From assembly GCA_031409515.1 (NCBI GenBank), contig JANNXJ010000045.1:62001-126000 (forward strand): a stretch of 64,000 nt of DNA, in the 5' to 3' direction. The notes below the pieces were generated by a model. The model saw only the letters and a list, made by a program, of their open reading frames with translations. It was not told the origin of the DNA and did no database searches. Each line of letters starts with the position of its first letter. The stretch's first letter is position 1. Of the stretch, positions 8,715-16,962 are shown one piece after another. The position numbers and the translations under genes are program-made. Origin of the DNA: SHZI01 sp031409515. Its GTDB lineage: Bacteria; Pseudomonadota; Gammaproteobacteria; Steroidobacterales; GCA-2729495.

Positions 8715-10094
8715 ATGAGCAACGGTAAGGTAGTACAGGTCATCGGCGCCGTGGTGGACGTGGAGTTCCCCCGGGACGCGATCCCGAAGATTTATGACGC
8801 GCTGAAAATCGCCGAGGCCAATCTGACCCTCGAGGTGCAGCAGCAGCTGGGTGACGGCGTGGTGCGCACCATCGCCATGGGTGCCAGCGAGGGCCTGAAG
8901 CGGGGCATCAGCGTGACCAACACCGGCAAGGCCATCTCGGTGCCGGTCGGTCCCAAGACCCTCGGTCGCATCATGGACGTGCTGGGCATGCCCATCGACG
9001 AAGCCGGACCCATCGACGCTGCCGAACACTGGCCCATTCACCGGGCGGCCCCCAGCTACGAAGACCAGGCGGGCACTACCGAGCTCTTCGAGACCGGCAT
9101 CAAGGTTATCGACCTGATCATGCCCATCGCCAAGGGCGGCAAGATCGGCCTCTTCGGCGGTGCCGGCGTGGGCAAGACCGTGACCCTGCTCGAGCTGATC
9201 CGCAACATCGCGGCCGAGCACTCTGGCTACTCGGTGTTTGCCGGCGTCGGCGAGCGCACCCGGGAAGGCAACGATTTCTACCACGAGATGAAAGACAGCG
9301 GCGTGCTCGACAAGGTCGCGCTCGTCTACGGCCAGATGAACGAGCCGCCCGGCAACCGCCTGCGCGTCGCGCTCACCGGTCTCACCATGGCTGAGTACTT
9401 CCGGGACGAAGGCCGCGACGTGCTGATGTTCATCGACAACATCTACCGCTACACCCTGGCCGGCACCGAGGTGTCCGCCCTTCTGGGCCGGATGCCTTCC
9501 GCAGTGGGTTACCAGCCGACGCTGGCCGAAGAGATGGGCGTGCTCCAGGAGCGCATCACCTCCACCAAGAACGGCTCGATCACGTCCTTCCAGGCCATCT
9601 ACGTGCCGGCCGACGACTTGACCGACCCGTCCCCGGCCACGACCTTCGCCCACCTGGATGCCACCCTGGTGCTTTCGCGGAACATCGCCGAGCTGGGCAT
9701 CTACCCCGCGGTCGATCCCCTGGATTCCACCAGCCGCCAGCTCGATCCCAACGTGATTGGCCAGGACCACTACGACACCGCCCGCTCGGTGCAGGCCGTG
9801 CTCCAGCGCTACAAGGAGTTGCAGGACATCATCGCGATTCTGGGTATGGACGAGCTGTCCGAGGAAGACAAGCAGACCGTCACCCGGGCCCGCAAGATCC
9901 AGCGCTTCCTGTCCCAGCCCTTCTTCGTGGCGCAGGGCTTCACGGGCCAGGAAGGCAAGTACGTGTCGCTGAAAGACACGATCCGGGCCTTCAAGGGCAT
10001 CGTGGCGGGTGACTACGACGACCTGCCGGAGCAGGCCTTCTATATGGTCGGCCCCATCGAAGAAGCCGTGGCCAAGGCAAAGACCCTGCAATAA
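8715..10094 (+). CDS. atpD: F1Fo ATP synthase subunit beta
   Basis: Beta carries the catalytic sites for ATP synthesis. The 459-residue protein has the P-loop GGAGVGKT at residues 148-155, the GERTREGND catalytic-glutamate segment, and the DELSEED motif near the C-terminus. It overlaps the atpC start by one base. A long open frame on the opposite strand here is a codon-bias shadow. Confidence 0.98.
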   Translation: MSNGKVVQVIGAVVDVEFPRDAIPKIYDALKIAEANLTLEVQQQLGDGVVRTIAMGASEGLKRGISVTNTGKAISVPVGPKTLGRIMDVLGMPIDEAGPIDAAEHWPIHRAAPSYEDQAGTTELFETGIKVIDLIMPIAKGGKIGLFGGAGVGKTVTLLELIRNIAAEHSGYSVFAGVGERTREGNDFYHEMKDSGVLDKVALVYGQMNEPPGNRLRVALTGLTMAEYFRDEGRDVLMFIDNIYRYTLAGTEVSALLGRMPSAVGYQPTLAEEMGVLQERITSTKNGSITSFQAIYVPADDLTDPSPATTFAHLDATLVLSRNIAELGIYPAVDPLDSTSRQLDPNVIGQDHYDTARSVQAVLQRYKELQDIIAILGMDELSEEDKQTVTRARKIQRFLSQPFFVAQGFTGQEGKYVSLKDTIRAFKGIVAGDYDDLPEQAFYMVGPIEEAVAKAKTLQ

Positions 10095-10513
10095 TGGCTA
10101 CCATCCGCGTCGACATCGTGAGTGCCGAAGGCGCCATCTGGGCCGGCGACGCCAACCTGGTGATCGCCCCTGCCCGCATGGGTGACGTGGGCATAGCCCC
10201 CCGGCACGCACCCATGATGACGACGCTCCGTCCCGGGGACCTGCGGGTCCAGCGAGAAGGGCAGGAAGAGCTCTACTTCTACGTGACCGGCGGCATTCTG
10301 GAAGTGCAGCCCCTGCAGGTCACGGTGCTGGCGGACACAGTGCTCCGCGCCGACCAGATGGACGAGAGCGCTGCCGACGAGGCGCGCAAAGCGGCCGAGG
10401 ACGCGCTGAAGGGCGCGACCAACAAGGAGGATCTGGCCCACGCCCAGATGCAGCTCGTTGAGGCTGCCTCCCGGTATCGGGCCGCGCAAAAGCTCAAGGG
10501 CAAGCGTCAGTAG
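10094..10513 (+). CDS. atpC: F1Fo ATP synthase subunit epsilon
   Basis: Epsilon is the rotor subunit that inhibits ATP hydrolysis. The 139-residue protein has the N-terminal beta sandwich (residues 1-85) and the helical C-terminal hairpin. The stop TAG is part of a family A repeat (GTAGGAGCGCC). A decayed second copy of the 3' half lies at 12598-12797. Confidence 0.97.
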   Translation: MATIRVDIVSAEGAIWAGDANLVIAPARMGDVGIAPRHAPMMTTLRPGDLRVQREGQEELYFYVTGGILEVQPLQVTVLADTVLRADQMDESAADEARKAAEDALKGATNKEDLAHAQMQLVEAASRYRAAQKLKGKRQ

Positions 10514-10541
10514 GAGCGCCTTTAGGCGCGACCGCCGCGAC
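10510..10541 (+). repeat. Family A REP element at the atpC stop
   Basis: The element reads GTAGGAGCGCC, then TTTA, then GGCGC and a GC-rich tail that resembles the second half of other copies. GCGCC and GGCGC form the stem. The TAG of GTAG is the atpC stop codon. It may act as a transcript-end hairpin for the atp operon, but there is no following T-run. Confidence 0.85.
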
Positions 10542-11002
10542 CGTCCGGTCTCCCCGGCAGCTCAGCCGGAGCTTCAGTGCAGGAGTCATCAGGCGCAACG
10601 CCATGGCGAAAACCCGGGTTTCCCTGGACTTCATCCAGGAAGGCTGCCTCCCGCACTGAGCTACGCGATTCACCCAGTTTTGCACCTTGCGCCGCGCTGG
10701 CCGGCGCTCGGAGGCTCCGCACATGGAGGCCCTTCGCCGACCAGCAGGCGCTGCTGACCTGCTAGGTGATTTTCGGACCAGCTGATTCTTGAGAGGATGG
10801 CTCTTTGCGGCGCGTTAGTGGTGTAAACCCTAGCGACAACGCCCGAAACAGTAATTGACATCCATTAATGGCACGAGCACCGTCGACTCGGGAGCTTACC
10901 CGATCACTAGCAAGAGCCCAGAAGCCAGCGGCCTGATTCTGAAGAAATAGCAAGAATACAAACGGTAAAGGCGACGCTTCTTAACGCCAACAGGAGAACT
11001 TT
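10542..11002. other. Gap after atpC without a recognisable gene
   Basis: No open frame here has recognisable homology or good codon use. The second half (10760-11000) is clearly less GC-rich than the flanks, which fits foreign DNA at the left edge of the insert. A ribosome binding site-like AGGAGA (10990-10995) precedes the next gene. Confidence 0.5.
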
Positions 11003-12274
11003 ATGAGCAAAGCAACGTTATTGGTCCTCGCAGTTTCTGTATTTCCTGGCATGGCGCATGCCGCCACCACGGCCCATGTCATCACCGGTACGATTGCCGA
11101 GGTCGAACAAGGCTGCAACCAGATTGCCTTCGTATTCTCTAGCAACGATTGCACCTACGGTCGCAATCGACCAGGCCCGAACGGCGAGTGGATCGGGCCC
11201 TTATCTCAATTCGGAGCAGCGCACTACGCCCCGGGCAGCCCTGGGGCTGTGCTGGGTTACGTCCCGACCACGAGTACCGAGTCCCCGGAGGGATCAGGCA
11301 CTTTCATTCCCGCCCCACCGGACGGAAAGATCAAGGCAGCTGTGACGGGCACCTTGTCGATCAATGACAACGGCACACCAGGCGACGCCGGCGACGACAA
11401 GATCGGTACCACGTTCTCGATTGGCCCTATGGTGCGGAACATCCAGACGGGCCAGTTCACCAGGGCCGTTCAGGGCTGGACCAGGATGGACCATCAGATG
11501 GCTGAAATTTCGGTCAGCTCGGCAGTGGCCAATGCCAACGGGGGCATCGACTACGTCATTGGCAGCCGTGGCTTCCCGGCCAGGATATGCAATGCCGCAA
11601 ATGCCGCGGATTGCTTTCCGACCGCCAACTCCTCGAACAGCTTCTCAAATTCGCGTTTCTGGGCAGCCATTCCGCCATTGCAGGTGGGGATAGAACGCAG
11701 CGGCTTGCTGGGTGATCCTGGCCTCACGGACCCACCCACCCAGCCGCCGCCCCTGATTCCGACCGGCAATGTCGGCGCCACATCGACGGCCACCTTCACC
11801 GGTCTGACCTGTAGCAGCAACAATGTTTCGTTTGACGACTGCGTGACTGGGCCGCTGGTTTGGGGTGCTGGTGAGCCCGCCGGCTTTGACAATATCGTGA
11901 TGAAGGTGTCGACGGACAGCCAGGGTGCCATCACATCTGCGCAGGCCTACTACAGCGAGGAGTACCGGATTGGGGCTTTCGGAGCACCGGAAGGCTACGA
12001 TAACTCTGCAACCACGGGGACGTTCTCGTTCAAGGCGGCCGCGGCAGGCCCCGCCAACCTGGTGATCGCTGGCTGCGACACCGGCGTTCCAGATTACGTC
12101 TTCCCCAATGGGAGCACCTTCAGCACCAAGGTCCAGATGTGCGCCACGTCAGCCCGCAACCACGGAAAGTTCGTGAGCTGCGTCGCGGGTCTGACTAACG
12201 CGTGGAAAAAGGCGCGCATCATTAGCGGTGCACAGAAGGGTTCAATCATGCGGTGTGCAGCGAAGGCACCCTAG
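11003..12274 (+). CDS. Exported protein of unknown function
   Basis: I do not recognise this 423-residue protein. It has a clear signal peptide (MSKATLLVLAVSVFPGMAHA, cleavage after AHA), so it is secreted or periplasmic. The mature part is rich in G, T, S, N and P, with several cysteines that could form disulphides and a proline-rich linker near residue 245 (DPPTQPPPLIP). The last 45 residues form a separate Cys-containing module with NHGKFVSCV, then two glycine turns, then RCA, which recalls C-terminal modules on other secreted proteins. It lies in the insert between atpC and glmU with a good AGGAGA site upstream and a strong terminator after it. Confidence 0.7.
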   Translation: MSKATLLVLAVSVFPGMAHAATTAHVITGTIAEVEQGCNQIAFVFSSNDCTYGRNRPGPNGEWIGPLSQFGAAHYAPGSPGAVLGYVPTTSTESPEGSGTFIPAPPDGKIKAAVTGTLSINDNGTPGDAGDDKIGTTFSIGPMVRNIQTGQFTRAVQGWTRMDHQMAEISVSSAVANANGGIDYVIGSRGFPARICNAANAADCFPTANSSNSFSNSRFWAAIPPLQVGIERSGLLGDPGLTDPPTQPPPLIPTGNVGATSTATFTGLTCSSNNVSFDDCVTGPLVWGAGEPAGFDNIVMKVSTDSQGAITSAQAYYSEEYRIGAFGAPEGYDNSATTGTFSFKAAAAGPANLVIAGCDTGVPDYVFPNGSTFSTKVQMCATSARNHGKFVSCVAGLTNAWKKARIISGAQKGSIMRCAAKAP

Positions 12275-12321
12275 GCTGGCGCGGAAATTCGCCACCGAGT
12301 CTTAACACTCCAAGTGCTACC

Positions 12322-12354
12322 AAGGAACCCGCTTCGGCGGGTTCCTTGTTTGTG
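12322..12354 (+). terminator. Rho-independent terminator of the exported-protein gene
   Basis: A perfect 11-bp stem (AAGGAACCCGC with GCGGGTTCCTT) closes a TTCG tetraloop at 12333-12336 and is followed by a T-rich tract (TTGTTTGT). It lies 48 bp after the stop of the exported-protein gene. Confidence 0.9.
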
Positions 12355-12372
12355 GCGACAACGTTGAGAGCC

Positions 12373-12560
12373 AGCTGTGAGAATTGCGGCGGCTGGGTGC
12401 GGGTGATCGCCTGCATCGAGGATCCCGCGGTGATCGGGAGGATTCTGGCGCCCCTCGACCGGCCGGCACCGTCGTCAGTCAGCCCGATTCTGCTGCCGCC
12501 GGACCGGAGCCGGCGGGCTGCAGGGGAGCGGAGGTCGGCCTGCCGACGCGGGGAATTCCG
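12373..12560 (+). pseudogene. C-terminal remnant of an IS91-like transposase
   Basis: In one frame this stretch reads CENCGGWVRVIACIEDPAVI, followed by a basic, proline-rich tail (DRPAP, LPPDRS). That pattern, a CxxC pair, then (V/I)ACIEDP(A/V)VI and a DRPAP-type tail, is the C-terminal end of Y2-type transposases of IS91-like elements. There is no start codon and no catalytic domain, so only the tail survives. Identification is from memory of the family and is moderately sure. Confidence 0.6.
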
Positions 12561-12597
12561 GAAGATCAGGGGCTTTGTACGGCCTATACTCGAAGTC

Positions 12598-12797
12598 CGG
12601 GGGACCTTCGGGTCCAGCGGGAAGGCCAGGAGGAGCTCTACTTCTATGTGACCGGCGGCATCCTGGTAGTGCAGCCCATGCAGGTCACGGTGCTGGCAGA
12701 CACCGTGCTGCGTGCCGAGCAGACGGATGAGAGCGCCGCCGACGAGGCCTCTGCCCGCTACCGGGCGGCGCAGAAGCTCAAGGGCAAGCGACCCTGA
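12598..12797 (+). pseudogene. Decayed duplicate of the atpC 3' end
   Basis: This stretch repeats atpC from its GDLRVQREGQEELYFYV segment to the end (compare 10227-10513). It differs by scattered point changes and by an in-frame loss of about 27 codons just before the terminal SRYRAAQKLKGKR. It has no start and no N-terminal domain, so it is not a working gene. It stands directly in front of the toxin-antitoxin pair, as a direct repeat of the real atpC end. Confidence 0.9.
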
Positions 12798-12838
12798 CGG
12801 TTGTTGGTGCCGCTGTCGCGGGAATCGGACTGCCCGGC

Positions 12839-13168
12839 CTAGCCGGCGAGTCCAAGAAACACCACCAGGCCCCGGTTGAGTCGCAACAGGTCGGCGCCGT
12901 CCAAATGTCCTACCTTCCGTCCGAGTCTTGCACGCGGCACGGTCGTCACTTTGTCGAGCATCAGCTGACAGTCCACCCGTAGTCCGTTGGTGGCGGATGG
13001 TTTCACCGGCAGGCGCAACAGTGGCGATTCGACGTCGTCACTGCTAAGGGCGCAAAGTGTTACGGAGTTCGTCGCACCAAAACGGTCATCCTGCACGATG
13101 ACCGCGGGACGAGGCTTACCCGCATAGCCGGCGCCGCCAGCGACCGTCCAGATCTCGCCCCGCCTCAA
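12839..13168 (-). CDS. PemK/MazF-family endoribonuclease toxin
   Basis: MazF/PemK toxins cleave mRNA and cause growth arrest when not bound by the antitoxin. The 109-residue protein has the family N-terminus RRGEIWTVAGG, the GKPRPAVIVQDD core and a VDCQLMLDKVTTVPRARL segment with the conserved threonine/serine region. It overlaps the antitoxin gene upstream by 4 bp, the usual toxin-antitoxin arrangement. Confidence 0.88.
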   Translation of the reverse strand: MRRGEIWTVAGGAGYAGKPRPAVIVQDDRFGATNSVTLCALSSDDVESPLLRLPVKPSATNGLRVDCQLMLDKVTTVPRARLGRKVGHLDGADLLRLNRGLVVFLGLAG

Positions 13169-13383
13169 TCCGCAGTAGCCGCGGAAATCGCATCAACGAA
13201 TGCCTGGTCTTCAGCTTCAACGGGGCTCGCCGCCACCATGCGGGACTGCCTCCGCGCTGCCACAGCGAAGGTGCGACTGCGCACATCCGGTACCCAGATC
13301 TGGATGAGCCGCATACCCTGGGCGCGCAGCAGATCACGGTGCTTCTGCACCTTTTCCCTGGAAGTCTTTGGCGAACCAGCCAT
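13165..13383 (-). CDS. MazE-like antitoxin
   Basis: This is the 72-residue partner of the downstream PemK/MazF toxin. It has a basic N-terminal DNA-binding part (SREKVQKHRDLLRAQG), a central RLIQIWVPDVRS strand typical of the MazE-like DUF3018 antitoxins, and an acidic, aspartate-rich C-terminus that would cover the toxin. The pair is probably autoregulated through the palindrome at 13400-13413. Confidence 0.85.
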   Translation of the reverse strand: MAGSPKTSREKVQKHRDLLRAQGMRLIQIWVPDVRSRTFAVAARRQSRMVAASPVEAEDQAFVDAISAATAD

Positions 13384-13399
13384 GCTCGAAGCTCCACTC

Positions 13400-13413
13400 G
13401 GTTACATGTAACC
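13400..13413. promoter_or_regulatory. Palindromic operator candidate of the toxin-antitoxin operon
   Basis: GGTTACATGTAACC is a perfect 14-bp palindrome 16 bp upstream of the antitoxin ATG, the expected place for the binding site of an autoregulating antitoxin or toxin-antitoxin complex. Confidence 0.5.
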
Positions 13414-13425
13414 CTAGCAGGGCCG

Positions 13426-13449
13426 GGAACTCCTGCCTAGCGGAGTTCC
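13426..13449. other. Hairpin upstream of glmU
   Basis: GGAACTCC and GGAGTTCC form a perfect 8-bp stem with an 8-base loop. There is no T-run on either strand, so this is a hairpin of unknown role between the divergent antitoxin and glmU genes. Confidence 0.45.
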
Positions 13450-13496
13450 GTGGCATTTCGTCGAGAAACTGGCCAACCCTTAGTTAGAATGCCCCC

Positions 13497-14861
13497 ATGC
13501 CAGTCACCGTCATCATCCTCGCCGCCGGCCAGGGCAAGCGCATGCGTTCGGAACTCCCGAAGGTCCTGCAGCCCCTCGCGGGCCGGCCTTTGCTCCACCA
13601 CGTCCTGGCCTCCGCTACGGCCCTGAAGCCCCGGGAAATCCGGGTCGTCCATGGCCACGGCGGCGGGCAGGTCCAGGCCGCATTCCTGGGTCAGCCGATT
13701 GGCTGGTTTCACCAGGCCGTGCAGAAGGGCACGGGCCATGCCGTGCAGCAGGCCCTGCCGAAGATTCCCCCCGGCGATGTGGTCCTGATTCTCTACGGCG
13801 ATGTGCCCCTGGTGCAGCCGGCAACGTTGAAGAAGCTGGTTGCCCGGGCTGCCAAAGGGCAGGTCGCAGTACTGACCACCGAGATGGGCAACCCGACGGG
13901 TTACGGCCGCATCATTCGGGGTGAGCGCGGCGCCGTCGTCGCGATTGTCGAAGAGAAGGACGCGACGCCTCAGCAGCGGCAGATCAGCGAGATCAATACC
14001 GGGCTCATCGCCTGCCCGGCCGGCAAGCTGGCCAGGTGGATCGGCCAGCTCAAGCCCAACAATGCCCAGAAGGAGTACTACCTCACCGATGTCATCGGCC
14101 TGGCGGTGAAGGACAAGGTGCCGGTCGCCGCCGTCGCCGCGGAGTCGGAGGACGAAGTGCTCGGCATCAACGACAAGGCCCAGCTGGCTGCCGCCGAGAA
14201 GATCCTGCGCCGTCGGCTGGCAGGCCAGCTGATGGCCGCCGGCGTCACACTGACCGACCCGGAGCGTATCGACATTCGGGGCGAACTCGTCTGCGGCCGG
14301 GACGTGGTGATCGAGCCCGACGTGATCTTCGAGGGCGTGGTGCACATCGGCGACGGTGCGCGGATCGGGGCGTTTACCCTGATCCGGAACACGCTGATCG
14401 GTGCCGGTACCGTCGTCCATCCCCACTGCCTGCTGGAGGATGGACTCATCGGGCCCCGCTGCGAGATCGGTCCCTACGCCCGGATGCGCCCCGGCGTGGA
14501 ACTGGCCGAGGGTGCCAAGCTCGGTAACTTCGTTGAAGTGAAGAAGAGCGTGATTGGCCGCGGCAGCAAGGTGAACCACCTGAGCTACATCGGCGACGCC
14601 ACCATCGGCGAGCAGGTGAACGTGGGCGCGGGCACGATCACCTGTAACTACGACGGCGCCAACAAGCACCGTACGGTCATTGGCGACGGCGCTTTCATCG
14701 GCTCCGGCGTGGAACTGGTGGCCCCCGTGGAAATCGGCGCCGGGGCCACGATCGGGGCCGGCGCCACCATCACCCGGAGCACACCGGCTGGCCAGCTGAC
14801 CATCGAGCGGGGCAAGCAGCTGTCCATTCCGGGCTGGAAACGGCCGGTTAAGCGCCCGTAG
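13497..14861 (+). CDS. glmU: Bifunctional UDP-GlcNAc pyrophosphorylase / glucosamine-1-phosphate acetyltransferase
   Basis: GlmU acetylates glucosamine-1-phosphate and then transfers UMP to give UDP-GlcNAc for peptidoglycan and lipopolysaccharide. The 454-residue protein has the N-terminal nucleotidyltransferase signature LAAGQGKRM with KVLQPLAG (residues 8-30) and a C-terminal left-handed beta-helix of hexapeptide repeats ending in the acetyltransferase segment (GAGTITCNYDGANKHRT). Its stop codon is inside a family A repeat. glmS follows after about 200 bp. Confidence 0.97.
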   Translation: MPVTVIILAAGQGKRMRSELPKVLQPLAGRPLLHHVLASATALKPREIRVVHGHGGGQVQAAFLGQPIGWFHQAVQKGTGHAVQQALPKIPPGDVVLILYGDVPLVQPATLKKLVARAAKGQVAVLTTEMGNPTGYGRIIRGERGAVVAIVEEKDATPQQRQISEINTGLIACPAGKLARWIGQLKPNNAQKEYYLTDVIGLAVKDKVPVAAVAAESEDEVLGINDKAQLAAAEKILRRRLAGQLMAAGVTLTDPERIDIRGELVCGRDVVIEPDVIFEGVVHIGDGARIGAFTLIRNTLIGAGTVVHPHCLLEDGLIGPRCEIGPYARMRPGVELAEGAKLGNFVEVKKSVIGRGSKVNHLSYIGDATIGEQVNVGAGTITCNYDGANKHRTVIGDGAFIGSGVELVAPVEIGAGATIGAGATITRSTPAGQLTIERGKQLSIPGWKRPVKRP

Positions 14862-14880
14862 GAGCGGCGACCGCCGCGAA
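14858..14880 (+). repeat. Family A REP element at the glmU stop
   Basis: The element reads GTAGGAGCGGCGACCGCCGC. The TAG of GTAG is the glmU stop. GGCG and CGCC form a short stem. It runs straight into a family B repeat. Confidence 0.8.
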
Positions 14881-14980
14881 ACGGGGACATGCCTCATTTC
14901 CACCTCGGGCGTCGAAGGGCCAATGAACCTGAAGGAAATGAGGCATGTCCCCATTTCCCTGCGGCATGTCCCCATTTCGC
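14878..14980. repeat. Family B palindromic repeat, two arms plus an extra half-copy
   Basis: Inverted arms with the core GGGGACATGCCTCATTTCC lie at about 14883-14901 and 14934-14953. A third, shorter half with GGCATGTCCCCATTTCG follows at about 14962-14979. This compound element fills most of the glmU-glmS gap. Confidence 0.85.
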
Positions 14981-15060
14981 GACCTGCGTTACAGCTTGTT
15001 AACCCCCTTCGGGGCTAAATTCACTTCCCGAACCGCCCCCCTCGGCCATAATTCAAGAAT

Positions 15061-16893
15061 ATGTGCGGAATCGTTGGAGCCATCGCTGACCGGAACGTCG
15101 TCCCCATCCTTATGGAGGGGCTGCGGCGCCTTGAATACCGGGGCTACGACTCGGCGGGTCTCGCGATCCTCACCAATGGCCACCTGAAGCGGCAACGCCG
15201 CCAGGGCAAGGTCGCGGAACTCCAGCTGGCCCTGGATGCGGAGCCCATGGCCTCGACCATCGGTATCGCCCATACCCGCTGGGCCACCCACGGAGTTCCC
15301 AGCGAGAAGAACGCCCACCCCCACATTTCCCACGACGGTCTCGCGATCGTCCACAACGGCATCATCGAGAATCACGAGCAGCTGCGGAACGAACTGCAGT
15401 CCCTGGGCTACGTTTTCACCTCCGACACCGACACCGAGGTCATTGCCCACCGCATTCACCATCACCTCAAGAAAACGCCGAACCTTTTCGACGCGGTGCA
15501 GGCCACCGTCGCCGAGCTCCAGGGCGCTTACGCGCTGGTGGTGATGAGCGAGGCCAATCCTGGCCAGCTCATCCTCGCCCGGTGCGGCTGCCCGGTGGTG
15601 GTCGGTCTGGGCGAGGGCGAGAATTTCGTGGCGTCCGACGTCTCGGCCCTGTTGCCCGTTACCCGGCGCTTCATCTTTCTCGAAGAAGGCGATGTGGCCG
15701 AGATTCACCGCAGTCACGTCCGGGTTGTCGACAAGGATGGCAAGCCAGCCCACCGGCCGGTGAAGGAAAGCGAGCTCTCCGCCGACGCGGCAGAAAAGGG
15801 CCAGTACGCCCACTACATGCTGAAGGAGATCCACGAGCAGCCCCGGGCGGTAGCCCAGACGCTGGAGGAACGGGTCGCCAACGGCAAGCTCCTGGAGGCC
15901 GCCTTCGGTCCCAGTGCCACCGAGATCTTCAAGCGCACCGAAGCCGTGCATATCGTGGCCTGCGGCACCAGCTTCCACGCGGGCGCCGTGGCCCGCTACC
16001 TGATCGAGCAGGTTTGCCGGCTCCCGTGTCACATCGATATCGCCAGCGAGTACCGGTATCGAAACCCCGTGGTGCCCAAGAACACGCTGTTCGTGACCAT
16101 CTCCCAGTCCGGCGAAACGGCCGACACCCTTGCGGCCCTGCGGCTGGCCAAGGAGGGCGGCTACCTGTCGTCCCTGGCGGTGTGCAACGTGCCGGAGAGC
16201 TCCCTCGTGCGGGAGTCCGAGCTGGTCATGCTCACGCGCGCCGGCCCTGAGATCGGCGTGGCATCCACCAAGGCCTTCACCACCCAGATTGCGGCGCTCA
16301 CCATGCTGGTGATCGCGCTCGCGAAGTACCGCACGGCTGACGCCGAGCGGGAGCGGGGGCTGGTGACCCGCCTCATCGAGATTCCGGGCCTGATCGAGAA
16401 AACCCTGATCCTCGATCCGGTGATGAAGAAACTCGCAGAGCGCTTTGTGGACAAGCACCACGCCCTGTTCCTCGGTCGCGGCATCCTCCACCCCATTGCG
16501 ATGGAGGGCGCCCTTAAACTCAAGGAAATCTCCTATATCCATGCCGAGGCGTACCCGGCGGGGGAGCTGAAGCACGGCCCCCTGGCCCTCGTGGATGCCG
16601 ACATGCCCATCATCACGGTGGCGCCCAACAACGACCTGCTGGAGAAGCTCAAAAGCAACCTCATGGAGGTCCGTGCCCGGGGCGGCGAACTCTTTGTGTT
16701 CGCCGATCCAGACTCCGGCTTCGAGTCCAGCGACGGCGTGACCGTCATCAAGATGCCCAAGCACGTCACCTATCTGCAGGCACCCATCATTTACACGATT
16801 CCCATGCAGCTGCTCGCGTATCACGTGGCCATCCTGCGCGGCACGGACGTGGATCAGCCGCGGAATCTGGCGAAGAGCGTCACTGTCGAGTAA
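15061..16893 (+). CDS. glmS: Glutamine-fructose-6-phosphate aminotransferase
   Basis: GlmS makes glucosamine-6-phosphate from fructose-6-phosphate and glutamine, the first step of the hexosamine pathway. The 610-residue protein starts MCGIVGA, so the catalytic Cys2 is present once Met is removed. The N-terminal glutaminase domain (residues 1-240) is followed by two SIS domains (CGTSFHAG and the second at about 460), and the protein ends with the conserved PRNLAKSVTVE. No glmS ribozyme is seen upstream; the gap holds repeats. Confidence 0.98.
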   Translation: MCGIVGAIADRNVVPILMEGLRRLEYRGYDSAGLAILTNGHLKRQRRQGKVAELQLALDAEPMASTIGIAHTRWATHGVPSEKNAHPHISHDGLAIVHNGIIENHEQLRNELQSLGYVFTSDTDTEVIAHRIHHHLKKTPNLFDAVQATVAELQGAYALVVMSEANPGQLILARCGCPVVVGLGEGENFVASDVSALLPVTRRFIFLEEGDVAEIHRSHVRVVDKDGKPAHRPVKESELSADAAEKGQYAHYMLKEIHEQPRAVAQTLEERVANGKLLEAAFGPSATEIFKRTEAVHIVACGTSFHAGAVARYLIEQVCRLPCHIDIASEYRYRNPVVPKNTLFVTISQSGETADTLAALRLAKEGGYLSSLAVCNVPESSLVRESELVMLTRAGPEIGVASTKAFTTQIAALTMLVIALAKYRTADAERERGLVTRLIEIPGLIEKTLILDPVMKKLAERFVDKHHALFLGRGILHPIAMEGALKLKEISYIHAEAYPAGELKHGPLALVDADMPIITVAPNNDLLEKLKSNLMEVRARGGELFVFADPDSGFESSDGVTVIKMPKHVTYLQAPIIYTIPMQLLAYHVAILRGTDVDQPRNLAKSVTVE

Positions 16894-16962
16894 TCGACTC
16901 CGCAGAAGCGCCGACCATGGACTATTGGGACCATCAGCCCGGCTGACCAAGTATCCTTAGCC

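Noticed and set aside
7524..10091. Very long open frame (855 codons) antisense to atpA-atpD
   Set aside because: It mirrors the third-position GC bias of atpA, atpG and atpD, whose products are certain. It has a repetitive, His/Asp/Gly-rich composition with no recognisable domain.
12384..12797. 137-codon open frame ending in the atpC-like segment as a real gene
   Set aside because: The frame before the atpC similarity is in a different frame from the transposase remnant, has no ribosome binding site and no recognisable sequence; the atpC part has lost its N-terminal domain and 27 codons.
14862..15060. Possible glmS ribozyme or other riboswitch before glmS
   Set aside because: The gap is occupied by family A and B repeats; the conserved ribozyme core known from Gram-positive glmS leaders is not seen.
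14989..16950. 653-codon open frame antisense to glmS
   Set aside because: glmS is unambiguous, and the antisense product has shadow-type composition.
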